Positions 55,051-63,351 of a DNA stretch of 64,000 bases are shown one piece after another (the first letter of the stretch is position 1; each line of letters opens with the position of its first letter). The notes below the pieces were generated by a model. It had not been told where the DNA came from and searched no databases. It saw only the letters and a program-made list of their open reading frames with translations. The position numbers and the translations under genes are program-made. The DNA comes from JAJDOD01 sp050299835 (GTDB lineage: Bacteria > Pseudomonadota > Alphaproteobacteria > Rhodobacterales > Rhodobacteraceae). The stretch is taken from positions 62,001 to 126,000 of the forward strand of contig JBNKWP010000001.1 of assembly GCA_050299835.1 (NCBI GenBank). Reading direction: 5' to 3'.

Positions 55051-55644
55051 TCAGATCACAAGCACCTGCGTGCCGACTTTGGAAAGCGAGAACAGCTCGG
55101 CGATATGCTGGTTGTAAAGTCCGATGCAGCCGTTGGACGAGCGGCGCCCGATCTTGCGCGTATCGTGGGTGCCGTGGATGCGGTAATAGGTCCAGCTGAG
55201 ATACATTGCGTGGGTGCCAAGCGGATTGTCGGGACCGGGGCCGACATAATCGGGCCAGTCCGGGTTGCGCTGTTTCATCGACGGAGTCGGACGCCACTCG
55301 GGGCCGACGACCTTTTGCACGATCTTCGTCCGGCCGCGACGGGTCAGTTCCTCGGACAGCGGGACACTGGTGGGATAGAGCTTGTAGATCGACCGGTCAG
55401 AGTTCCAGAAATGCAGGGCGCGGGACGAGATATCGACGAGGATCGCGCCGCCACGGGTGCTGTCGAAATAGGGTTCCCAGTCGAGGGCGCGAAAGCTCGA
55501 CGCATTGCGCCGGACGCTGCCGACCTTGCTGCGGTACTCAACACTGTCCGAACCGTTCTGCGCGATGGCCGGGGCGGCGGCGGTTGCCAGTGAGCCGGTC
55601 AGAAACAAGCGGCGGTTCAGAAAAGGGGTAGTCGGACGCGACAC
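55051..55644 (-). CDS. L,D-transpeptidase (YkuD) with twin-arginine-like signal
   Basis: A 197-residue exported protein. The N terminus NRRLFLTGSLATAAAPAIAQ looks like a Tat-type signal. The YkuD domain carries HGTHDTRKIGRRSSNGCIGL with the catalytic Cys, preceded by a TPSMKQRNP segment. It probably crosslinks peptidoglycan (3-3 links) or attaches a protein to it. A second member lies at 56806. Confidence 0.9.
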   Translation of the reverse strand: MSRPTTPFLNRRLFLTGSLATAAAPAIAQNGSDSVEYRSKVGSVRRNASSFRALDWEPYFDSTRGGAILVDISSRALHFWNSDRSIYKLYPTSVPLSEELTRRGRTKIVQKVVGPEWRPTPSMKQRNPDWPDYVGPGPDNPLGTHAMYLSWTYYRIHGTHDTRKIGRRSSNGCIGLYNQHIAELFSLSKVGTQVLVI

Positions 55645-55796
55645 GGGTCATGCCTCCAGATGTACGTTGTTCGGCGCGCAACATAGGGAATCCGGCAACA
55701 ACCTGCAATTCACGGTAGCGTTTGTTTGCCGATCTCGTTTGAACCGCCCGCAACTTGGCTGTAAGCCTGTCGCCAACAAACCACATACAGGCCCAA

Positions 55797-56330
55797 ATGT
55801 TGCGTTTTTCACTCATATTCGCCGCGCTTCTGGCGCTCTCCGCATGCTCGACACCGGAGCCGCGATTCGGTCCCGATGGCAAGCCGCTACCCCAAGTCTA
55901 TCGCATCAGCAGCGGTGACACGGCGGAAATCCAGTTCCGGATGCTTGACGGCGTGAATGCGCTGCGCGAAGCGCGGGGCGCCGCCCCGGTCAGCCTGAAT
56001 TCGGAACTGACCGCCGCTGCCAAGACCCACTCCCGCGACATGTCGGTGCAGAACCGCCCCTGGCATTTCGGGTCCGACGGGTCCAGCCCGCTCGATCGCG
56101 CCGCGCAGGCTGGTTATCGCGGACGGCTGATCGGCGAGAATATCTCGGAAACCTTCGAAACCGAATTACAGACGCTTTCGGCCTGGATGGAACAGCCTGA
56201 AACCCGGCAGGTTATTCTCGATCCCCGTGCCCGTGACCTGGGATTCGCCTGGTATCAGGAATCGAACGGCAAGATCTGGTGGACAATGGTTGTCGGGCAG
56301 CCGGGCGCATTCCGCGGGACCGGTAGCTGA
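55797..56330 (+). CDS. CAP-domain lipoprotein
   Basis: A 177-residue protein with a lipobox (LLALSACSTPE) and a CAP domain: FRMLDGVNALREARGAAPVS, KTHSRDM, WHFGSDGSSPLDRAAQAGY, GRLIGENIS and ILDPRARDLGFAW. It is likely outer-membrane anchored. Start ATG 55797; an upstream in-frame extension is not needed. It lies between two L,D-transpeptidase-type genes, hinting at a cell-wall role. Confidence 0.88.
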   Translation: MLRFSLIFAALLALSACSTPEPRFGPDGKPLPQVYRISSGDTAEIQFRMLDGVNALREARGAAPVSLNSELTAAAKTHSRDMSVQNRPWHFGSDGSSPLDRAAQAGYRGRLIGENISETFETELQTLSAWMEQPETRQVILDPRARDLGFAWYQESNGKIWWTMVVGQPGAFRGTGS

Positions 56331-56336
56331 CAGACT

Positions 56337-56804
56337 TCAAAGTCGCTTTCGCATGAGGATAGAGGTCGGCCTGTCGTAACCGGGATGGGTCGTCTCGGCG
56401 ATCTTTTGAAATCCCATGCTTTCGAAGGTTCGGTGGTTTTCGACCAGTTCGATCCGGGTTTGCAGTTCGAGGGTGCCAAAACCGAGTTCCCGCGCCCGTT
56501 CCTCGGCATGAGCGACCAGCCGGGTGGCAAGACCCTGTCGCCGCGCTTCGGGGTTCACCGCAAGCTTCCCGACATAGAGCGCGTCGCCCTTGCGGTTCAG
56601 GAATATGCTAGCGACAGGCGGACTGCCCAGCATCCAGACCTCACCCGTCTCCGCCTGGCGGGACACGGATTCCGGTGTGACATCCCTCACCGAGCTTGGA
56701 GGGTCGATACGTGGCGCGAGTTCGGCGAAGGCGCGGTGCACAAGTTCGCAGACCGCCGCGCAGTCTGCCGAGCCGGGCTTCAGGCGGCGCGGCGCGCCAG
56801 ACAC
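56337..56804 (-). CDS. GNAT-family N-acetyltransferase
   Basis: A 155-residue protein with the acetyl-CoA motif LAVNPEARRQGLATRLVAHAEERA and a closing NHRTFESMGFQKI stretch. I start it at GTG 56804, which begins one base after the upstream L,D-transpeptidase-like gene; a TTG at 56822 is an overlapping alternative. The substrate is unknown. It probably shares a transcript with that gene. Confidence 0.87.
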   Translation of the reverse strand: MSGAPRRLKPGSADCAAVCELVHRAFAELAPRIDPPSSVRDVTPESVSRQAETGEVWMLGSPPVASIFLNRKGDALYVGKLAVNPEARRQGLATRLVAHAEERARELGFGTLELQTRIELVENHRTFESMGFQKIAETTHPGYDRPTSILMRKRL

Positions 56805-56805
56805 C

Positions 56806-57303
56806 TTACTGATAGATCGCAATCGGCGTGCCGTCGCGGACCATCGCGTAGATCTCCTCGATCTCCTTGTTGGTGACGGCGATACAGCCCCAGGTCCAGT
56901 CCGGGATCAGGAAGTCCCTTGGATTGCCGCGCCCGTGAATGAAGATGTCGCCGCCAGGAGATTTGCCGAGTTTCCTTGCGCGCTCGCGGTCGCGGTCATT
57001 GGGATAACTGATACCGATGGAGAGATGGTATTCGCTATCCGGGTTGCGGCGGTCGATGTGGTAGAGACCTTCGGGCGTGCGCCCGTCCCCTTCGACCTGC
57101 TTGTGCCCCTCCGGCGCGAAGCCCAGCCCGATGCGATAGGATTTGAGCACCGTGGTTCCATGCATCAGGTGCATGTAGCGCGCATGCTTAAAGACGATGA
57201 TCTTGGTCACCGTCGGTCCGCTATAGGATTTGATCTTGGAGGAACATGCCGCAAGCGCCGCCAGAGCAAGCGCCAGAAGTCCCCGTCGTGAAACTGCTCT
57301 CAT
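56806..57303 (-). CDS. L,D-transpeptidase-like (YkuD) lipoprotein
   Basis: A 165-residue protein with a lipobox (LALAALAACSSK) and a YkuD domain: YHIDRRNPDSEYHLSIGISY, HGRGNPRDF and the catalytic WTWGCIAVTNKEI. It resembles the DpaA/YafK-type branch, which can release rather than form links; this assignment is tentative. The 220-base gap upstream holds a hairpin with a T-tract on the plus strand. Confidence 0.87.
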   Translation of the reverse strand: MRAVSRRGLLALALAALAACSSKIKSYSGPTVTKIIVFKHARYMHLMHGTTVLKSYRIGLGFAPEGHKQVEGDGRTPEGLYHIDRRNPDSEYHLSIGISYPNDRDRERARKLGKSPGGDIFIHGRGNPRDFLIPDWTWGCIAVTNKEIEEIYAMVRDGTPIAIYQ

Positions 57304-57432
57304 GTTTTATCAGCCCAAAGCCGGTTTTTTGCCGAGGTTACCCCGTTTTGCGGATTCCGCAAATACGGTTTCTCGCAAAGAGGCCTTGCCAACGTGTTGA
57401 GGTTGCAACGCTTGTCTGATGGCAGATCCTGT

Positions 57433-57459
57433 CTCCATGCGAAGATGGAGCCGGTTTTT
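57433..57459 (+). terminator. Terminator-like hairpin in the leader of the iron-type permease
   Basis: CTCCAT (57433-57438) and ATGGAG (57445-57450) form a 6-bp stem with loop GCGAAG, followed by CCGG and TTTTT (57455-57459). It lies 65 bases upstream of the permease start and points the same way, with no gene before it on that strand, so an attenuator is possible. The stem is short. Confidence 0.35.
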
Positions 57460-57524
57460 CTGACTCTTTCACTTGGAAAGCCCGGGCAGGCCGATTACTG
57501 AGGTCGGGCTTCTGAGGGCCCCAG

Positions 57525-59147
57525 ATGTTGAAAGTCTCGAATTTTCTGATGTTGGGAACAGTCATGACGACCTTGGCCGTCTGCCTGTTCCCGCTGATCG
57601 CGGTCGTGCTGGCCGCAGCGACCTTTCCGTCCGACGCCATGCTCGGTCTGATCGAAACGGTGTTGCCGCGCTATACCCTGAACACCATCGGTCTTGTCCT
57701 GACGACATCGGCACTGGCGCTTATCATCGGGCTGTCCACGGCGTGGCTTGTCGCGATGACCGAGTTTCCAGGGCGCCGGCTCTTCGAGATCTCGCTTGTC
57801 CTGCCCTTTGCCTTTCCGGCCTATGTCATGGCCTATGCCTATACGCATATTCTCGACCATCCCGGGATCGTGCAAAGCACCCTGCGCGACATCTTCGGCT
57901 GGGGACCAAGAGATTACTGGTTCCCCGAGATCAGGTCCTTCGGCGGCGCCGCGGCGATGCTGGCGCTGGTGCTCTACCCTTACGTCTACTTGCTGGCCCG
58001 TGCGGTCTTCCTGTCCCAGAGCAGCGCACAGTTCGTCGCCGCACGGACGCTCGGGCTCGGGCCGTGGCGCAGTTTCTTCCGCGTGTCGCTGCCAATGACG
58101 CGCGCGGCGGCGTTCGGAGGCGTCTTGCTTGTGGCAATGGAAACCATCGCGGATTTCGGCACTGTGTCCTTTTTCGGCGTCCAGACATTTTCGACCGGTA
58201 TCTATCAAAGCTGGTTTTCGATGGCGGATCGATCCGCCGCAGCGCAACTGGCCCTGTGCCTTCTGGCTTTCGCGCTTCTCCTGGCCATGCTGGAGCGGGT
58301 GAGCCGGAAGTCGTCAGTGGTGACCCACGGCCGACGCCGGGATGCCATGCCTCGCTTTCAGCTCGGCGGCGGCAGAGCGGCACTCGCGATGATCGTTTGC
58401 GCATTCCCGGTCCTGCTCGGTGCCGTTGTCCCGACGGTTGCACTTTTTTCGATGGCGCTGGGATCCGGGCAGGATCTGTTCAGCCCGCGTTACCGGGGTT
58501 TCGTGGCAAACAGCCTGACGCTGGCGGTCTGTGCTGCCGCGTTGACCGTGACGGTCGCAATGGTGCTCGGCTCCGCGCGTCGTACATTTCCGAACCGAAT
58601 GACGAATCTCGCATTCCAGACCGGGCGGCTGGGCTATGCGGTGCCGGGCGGCGTCATCGCGGTCGGTCTAATGGTGCCGCTGGCCGCATTTGACAACTGG
58701 CTGAGCGACCTCGCCGAAAGGATGACTGGAACGCCGACCGGCTTGCTGATCACCGGGTCGATCGCCCTTTTGCTGGTGGCCTACATGATCCGGTTTCTGG
58801 CCGCCGCCATCAGCGCCTATGAAAGCGGCGCCAGCGTGGTCAGCCCGAATCTGGACGATGCGGCGCGGGTTCTGGGGGCCTCGCCCGTGAAGACGGCGCT
58901 CCGCGTCCATTCTCCCTTGCTGACACCCAGCCTTCTGACCGCCGCGCTGATCGTGTTCGTCGATGTCATGAAAGAACTTCCCGCGACGCTGATCCTGAGG
59001 CCGTTCAACTTCGATACACTCGCGGTCCAGGCCTACAGGCTCGCTTCCGACGAACGTCTGAGCGGCGCGGCCGTCCCCAGCCTCATCATTGCCGGTCTGG
59101 GTCTGGTGCCGACCATATTGCTCTGTCGGCGGGTCAGCAGGGACTGA
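57525..59147 (+). CDS. Iron(III)-type ABC transporter permease (FbpB-like)
   Basis: A 540-residue protein with two homologous permease halves of about six spans each, as in FbpB/SfuB ferric-iron importers. Each half has an EAA-like loop: VAARTLGLGPWRSFFRVSLPM and AARVLGASPVKTALRVHSPLL. Neither a substrate-binding protein nor an ATPase of this system is adjacent. Downstream it converges on the chemoreceptor gene. The iron assignment is by family resemblance. Confidence 0.87.
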   Translation: MLKVSNFLMLGTVMTTLAVCLFPLIAVVLAAATFPSDAMLGLIETVLPRYTLNTIGLVLTTSALALIIGLSTAWLVAMTEFPGRRLFEISLVLPFAFPAYVMAYAYTHILDHPGIVQSTLRDIFGWGPRDYWFPEIRSFGGAAAMLALVLYPYVYLLARAVFLSQSSAQFVAARTLGLGPWRSFFRVSLPMTRAAAFGGVLLVAMETIADFGTVSFFGVQTFSTGIYQSWFSMADRSAAAQLALCLLAFALLLAMLERVSRKSSVVTHGRRRDAMPRFQLGGGRAALAMIVCAFPVLLGAVVPTVALFSMALGSGQDLFSPRYRGFVANSLTLAVCAAALTVTVAMVLGSARRTFPNRMTNLAFQTGRLGYAVPGGVIAVGLMVPLAAFDNWLSDLAERMTGTPTGLLITGSIALLLVAYMIRFLAAAISAYESGASVVSPNLDDAARVLGASPVKTALRVHSPLLTPSLLTAALIVFVDVMKELPATLILRPFNFDTLAVQAYRLASDERLSGAAVPSLIIAGLGLVPTILLCRRVSRD

Positions 59148-59172
59148 TCCGGACGCTTCTGCGGGCAGCGTG

Positions 59173-61950
59173 TCATGCCGCCGCGTGTCCGGACAGGGCG
59201 TGTTCCTGGTTTTCCCGAAGGATCTGAAAATGTGCGGCGAGACCGCGAAGTTCTTCGGCATTGGACTTCAGCAATTCGCTACCGGCCAGGGTCTGTTCCA
59301 CCATGGCGGCATTGCTTTGCATCGAGGCGTCCAGACTGCCGACCGCCGAGCTGATTTCCGACACTGTGGATGCCTGTTCCTGAGCCCCGTTTGCAATCGA
59401 TTCGACCTGTTCGGATATCTCCCCGATCAGGTTCAAAATGCCGTTCAGAGCGTCGCCAGCCCCGTTGACCTGTGCCACGCCTTCGGTGATGTGGCCGCGC
59501 GTGGTGGAGATTAGATCGGTGATCTCCTTGGCGGCCTCGGACGCGCGCTGAGCCAGACCGCGAACCTCTGTTGCCACAACCGCAAATCCTCGGCCCTGCT
59601 CACCGGCGCGGGCGGCTTCCACACCGGCATTCAGCGCGAGCAGATTGGTTTGGAAGGCAATGTTCTCGATCAGATCCACGATCTTCGAGACTTCGCCGGA
59701 CGATGTCTCGATCTCCGCCATTGTGGTGACTGCGGCGTCGACGCTTTTTCGCGTGCCTTCAGCCTGCTTCCGTGCCTCCCGCATCACGGTGTCGGCCTGC
59801 TGCGCAGAGTTGGACGTCATCTTGGCCGAGGCGTCGAGTTCCGTCACCGCGGATGCCGTCTCCTCGAGCGATTCGGCATTCCGTTCGGTTCGCCGCGCCA
59901 GTTCAGTGGTTGCCGAGGCAATCTCGGCAGAGGAATCGTGAACCGTCGAGGCGCTTTCGGTCAGTTTCCAGATCAGGCTGGCGATCGATTGTACCGCCGC
60001 GTTGAAGTTGGACCTCAGTTCCTCATATTGCTCGGCGAACGGGTCCTCGATGGAAATCGTCAGGTCGCCCGCCGACAAGGCACTGAGCGAATGGGCGAGC
60101 GTTTCGACGACTTGGGACTGTTCGGCCGCACGCGCTTCCCGCTCCGCCTTGGCCGCTTCCTCGATAGCCCGGTTTCGCGCCGCTTCCTGTTCCTGCCGCT
60201 CCCTATCGGCCTTCTCGCGTCGGGTCTTCTCTTCTGCGGCCTCGGCAGCCCTTCGGCGATCCTCCTCCATGGCCCTGCGTTCCGATTCGAGGCGCTTTTC
60301 TTCCTCTTCGCGGGCGCGTTTTTGAAGATCGGCCTGTTCGATCATACCGTTTCGAAACACTGCAAGTGCCGCGGCCATGCGTCCGATTTCGCCGCCCGTC
60401 CTTTCGAACCCGGTGACCGGCGAAAGATCGCCCTTGGCAAGGCGCTCCGTCACCCGTGTCACACGCAGCAAGGGTCGCAGGATCAGGACCCATACGATCA
60501 GTGGTGCCAGAAGGAGAATTGCCGCGCTGACCGCCGAGACCTGAAGGATGTTCTGCCGGGCATCTTCGGCTTCGGCAAGAATACCGGCACCGGCATTGGC
60601 CATGGCCGTCACCGCCGCTGAACCGTCACTATGAGCGGCATCGGCGATGTCCGCCAGAATGCGGCCCGCCTCCCGCCCGCGCTCTTCCGAACTGGCGAGC
60701 GCCTCGATATATAGTCGGCGCGCACTCAGAAGACCGGTATCGGCGCTCGTTGCCGCGACAATCGGCGCGATCAATTCGGGAATGTTGCCTTCGATTGTCG
60801 CATTTTCGACAAGTTCTGTCAGTTTGGCGGCATCGGCGGTCAGCCTTGACTGAATCGCGTCGAGCGCATCGACATCAAAACTGGCCGCACCTTGCAGCGC
60901 GGTCACGAACATCCCGGTGATAGCGATTTCGATACTCGCGGCCGAGCGCACGACTTCCACGTCGTGTTCCAGCAATGTTCGTATGGCTTGGTCATTGCTG
61001 GTGGCGGCGTCCTCGGCAAGGATGGCAAGCTGGAATGACAATGTGTCAACAAGTTCGCTTAACGCGATGTCGCTGTCCCGGCGAAGGGCAATAAGGTCGG
61101 ATTGCAAGCCGGGGCGGCGCGCGAAATCACGCTCCGCCAGACTGCGTAGCTGATCCCTGGCGTCATAGATTGGGCCCAGCTCAGCATCCATGCCGGGGTT
61201 TTCCCCGAGGGTGGCCAGTTGTTTCTCAAGCTGGTCAAGCCCGCCGATCGCGATATCGCGCAGGATCGAAATCAGGGCCGCGTCGCGCGTCTCTGCCATG
61301 GTCAGGGCAAGCCCGGTCACCAAATTAACCTGAGATCTGAGGTCAAGCACCGATTGAAGATTGGCGAACTCGCGATCCGTGAGGGTGATCAGTGTCTTGC
61401 GCACGATATTCATCGTCTTTTCGCCGCCGACCTTCAGATCGGAATAGGCGGTGTTCGACACCGTTTTCAGATGCGCGTAGGTCTCTTGGGCGAGGTCGGA
61501 GAACGAGGTGAACTCGGATGCAAGCCGGTTCTGGGCCAAGAATCGATCCGAGATTGACGCCCGCATTCGTTCCGTGGCGGTGGTCAGACCGGAGAGTGCA
61601 TCGCTGATGGATGCATTGGAATCACCAGGCAGTTCTTCGATCATCGACTCGAGCTCCGCAATCGCGCCATTCAATTGTGCCGCTGCGAGATCAAGCTCCT
61701 CTTCGGTGGACGCCTGTTCCATTTCCGCGAGCGCAGCCCGCACGACGCCGCTTTGCTCCACCACTTCAACGCTCGATTGCATGTTGGGCAGGTCGTTCTG
61801 CATGACCGAGCCGATCGAGTCGGCCAGCGAATTGAAGAGCAGAAGGGCAAACATGACGCTCGCCACCATGCTGGCCGCAAGCGCCAGTATAACGCCACCG
61901 ATCTTAAATCCGATGCTGCCGAGCAAGTTGGGTCTTGGTGTCTGCGTCAT
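59173..61950 (-). CDS. Methyl-accepting chemotaxis protein, large periplasmic sensor
   Basis: A 925-residue chemoreceptor. TM1 is near residues 13-38, a long helical periplasmic region of about 430 residues follows, and TM2 lies near 468-495. A HAMP domain, a 70-residue charged coiled coil (EEEEKRLESERRAMEEDRRR and on), a second HAMP-like part and the signalling hairpin follow; its tip is NLLALNAGVEAARAGEQGRG near residue 775. The oversized sensor with many Glu/Ala helices resembles helical-bimodular sensors. There is no C-terminal CheR/CheB tether. It is 72 bases downstream of a binding-protein gene. Confidence 0.93.
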   Translation of the reverse strand: MTQTPRPNLLGSIGFKIGGVILALAASMVASVMFALLLFNSLADSIGSVMQNDLPNMQSSVEVVEQSGVVRAALAEMEQASTEEELDLAAAQLNGAIAELESMIEELPGDSNASISDALSGLTTATERMRASISDRFLAQNRLASEFTSFSDLAQETYAHLKTVSNTAYSDLKVGGEKTMNIVRKTLITLTDREFANLQSVLDLRSQVNLVTGLALTMAETRDAALISILRDIAIGGLDQLEKQLATLGENPGMDAELGPIYDARDQLRSLAERDFARRPGLQSDLIALRRDSDIALSELVDTLSFQLAILAEDAATSNDQAIRTLLEHDVEVVRSAASIEIAITGMFVTALQGAASFDVDALDAIQSRLTADAAKLTELVENATIEGNIPELIAPIVAATSADTGLLSARRLYIEALASSEERGREAGRILADIADAAHSDGSAAVTAMANAGAGILAEAEDARQNILQVSAVSAAILLLAPLIVWVLILRPLLRVTRVTERLAKGDLSPVTGFERTGGEIGRMAAALAVFRNGMIEQADLQKRAREEEEKRLESERRAMEEDRRRAAEAAEEKTRREKADRERQEQEAARNRAIEEAAKAEREARAAEQSQVVETLAHSLSALSAGDLTISIEDPFAEQYEELRSNFNAAVQSIASLIWKLTESASTVHDSSAEIASATTELARRTERNAESLEETASAVTELDASAKMTSNSAQQADTVMREARKQAEGTRKSVDAAVTTMAEIETSSGEVSKIVDLIENIAFQTNLLALNAGVEAARAGEQGRGFAVVATEVRGLAQRASEAAKEITDLISTTRGHITEGVAQVNGAGDALNGILNLIGEISEQVESIANGAQEQASTVSEISSAVGSLDASMQSNAAMVEQTLAGSELLKSNAEELRGLAAHFQILRENQEHALSGHAAA

Positions 61951-62022
61951 GAGAGCTCGCCTTTTCAGCGCATTCGCCGTTCAGGAAGGGTCGGTGCGCG
62001 ACACTGACGCGAACCGGGTTGC

Positions 62023-63192
62023 TCACTGGCTTGCATGCTGTTCGCCCGCATGAACGACTTCGAAGCGGCCGCCTTCAGCGATTCGTGTCATGAAGACTGT
62101 ATCGAGACCCTGATTGTCTCCGGGCCCGTAGGAGAAAGCGAGGCCCCCCATGTCGAACGCGCCCAGAGAGCGCATCGCCGAGAGCAGCGCATCCCGATCC
62201 AGATCCGCCCCGGCAGATTCGAGCGCACGCAGAGCCACACGACCGACAAGGTAGCCTTCGAGCGTCACGAAACTGGGTTTGGCATCCGCATCACGGGCGG
62301 CTATTGCGGCCTGGTATTCCGCCACGATCGGCATGGTCTCGTCCCATGGAAACGGGACGACCTGACTGATGATCACGCCCTGCCCATCGGGGCCGAGTTC
62401 TTTTGCCAGTGCATCCGATCCGACGAAGGAGATATTGACGAATGTCGGCTCGAATCCGAGTTTTCTGGACAGACGGACGAACTCGGCAATGGGCTTGTAG
62501 GCACCGACCATGACCACCGCCTGGGGCTTGGCCTTCCGGATGTCGAGCAGCGCGGACTTAACCGCCACCGTGTTGCGGGTATAGGTGCCTTCTGCGGCAA
62601 GCGACATGCCGCGTTTTTCCAGTGCCCTGGTGACACCATCGAGCCCGACGCGGCCAAAGCCATCGTCCTGGTACAGGATGGCGATTGATTCCATTCCGAG
62701 TTCGTCGACGAGATGAGCGATCCAGGCCTCAGTCTCCGCCGCGTAGGTCGCGCGGACATTGACGACGTTGCCAAGTTCAGGTGCGCGCAGGAATCCAGCG
62801 CCGGTGAACGGGCCGATATATGGCATTCCCGCTTCGGTCGCGACCGGTTGCGTCGCAAGGCTGGTGGGCGTTCCGACCGGTCCGATAAACCCGATATGAT
62901 TGCCACCCTCGATCACGGAGCGAACGGCGGCCACCGAACGGTCGGGTTCGTAGCCATCGTCGAAACTTTCGAGTTCGACCATCCGCCCGTAGACGCCGCC
63001 GGCCCGGTTGGCTTCGTCGAATGCCGCAAGAATGCCTTCCCGCATCCCCGCCCCGAGCGCGCCGGCCGGTCCATCCAGCGCGGCGACCTGCGCAAAGCGC
63101 ACCGTGGTCCCGTCAACACCATCGTCGGCAAATGCCATCGAGGACACAGCCAATGCGGCGATCGTTGAGGCTAAACGTCTTGGAAACTTCAT
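62023..63192 (-). CDS. Periplasmic binding protein, branched-chain amino acid (LivJ/K) type
   Basis: A 389-residue secreted type-I periplasmic-binding-fold protein (Peripla_BP_6) with a signal peptide ending near SSMAFADDG. It shows VAALDGPAGALGAGMREGIL, GFIGPVGTPTSLATQPVA and AILYQDDGFGRVGLDGV, typical of LivK-like proteins. No permease or ATPase genes are nearby; the next gene on the same strand is a chemoreceptor. It may serve as a sensor for that receptor instead of a transporter. GGAG lies upstream of ATG 63192. Confidence 0.9.
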   Translation of the reverse strand: MKFPRRLASTIAALAVSSMAFADDGVDGTTVRFAQVAALDGPAGALGAGMREGILAAFDEANRAGGVYGRMVELESFDDGYEPDRSVAAVRSVIEGGNHIGFIGPVGTPTSLATQPVATEAGMPYIGPFTGAGFLRAPELGNVVNVRATYAAETEAWIAHLVDELGMESIAILYQDDGFGRVGLDGVTRALEKRGMSLAAEGTYTRNTVAVKSALLDIRKAKPQAVVMVGAYKPIAEFVRLSRKLGFEPTFVNISFVGSDALAKELGPDGQGVIISQVVPFPWDETMPIVAEYQAAIAARDADAKPSFVTLEGYLVGRVALRALESAGADLDRDALLSAMRSLGAFDMGGLAFSYGPGDNQGLDTVFMTRIAEGGRFEVVHAGEQHASQ

Positions 63193-63351
63193 GCGTCTGC
63201 TCCAGAAAGAGAATTGTTCCGCCGCATATAAGAGACTCGGTTTAATGAAGTCCTAGCGGCAGCCATTCGCGGCAGCGGAGGAGACGAGAACCTGTCGCGC
63301 ATTTTCCCGGTTTAGGGTTTCGACCGGACCGACTGTGCAAGGAGCCTGACC

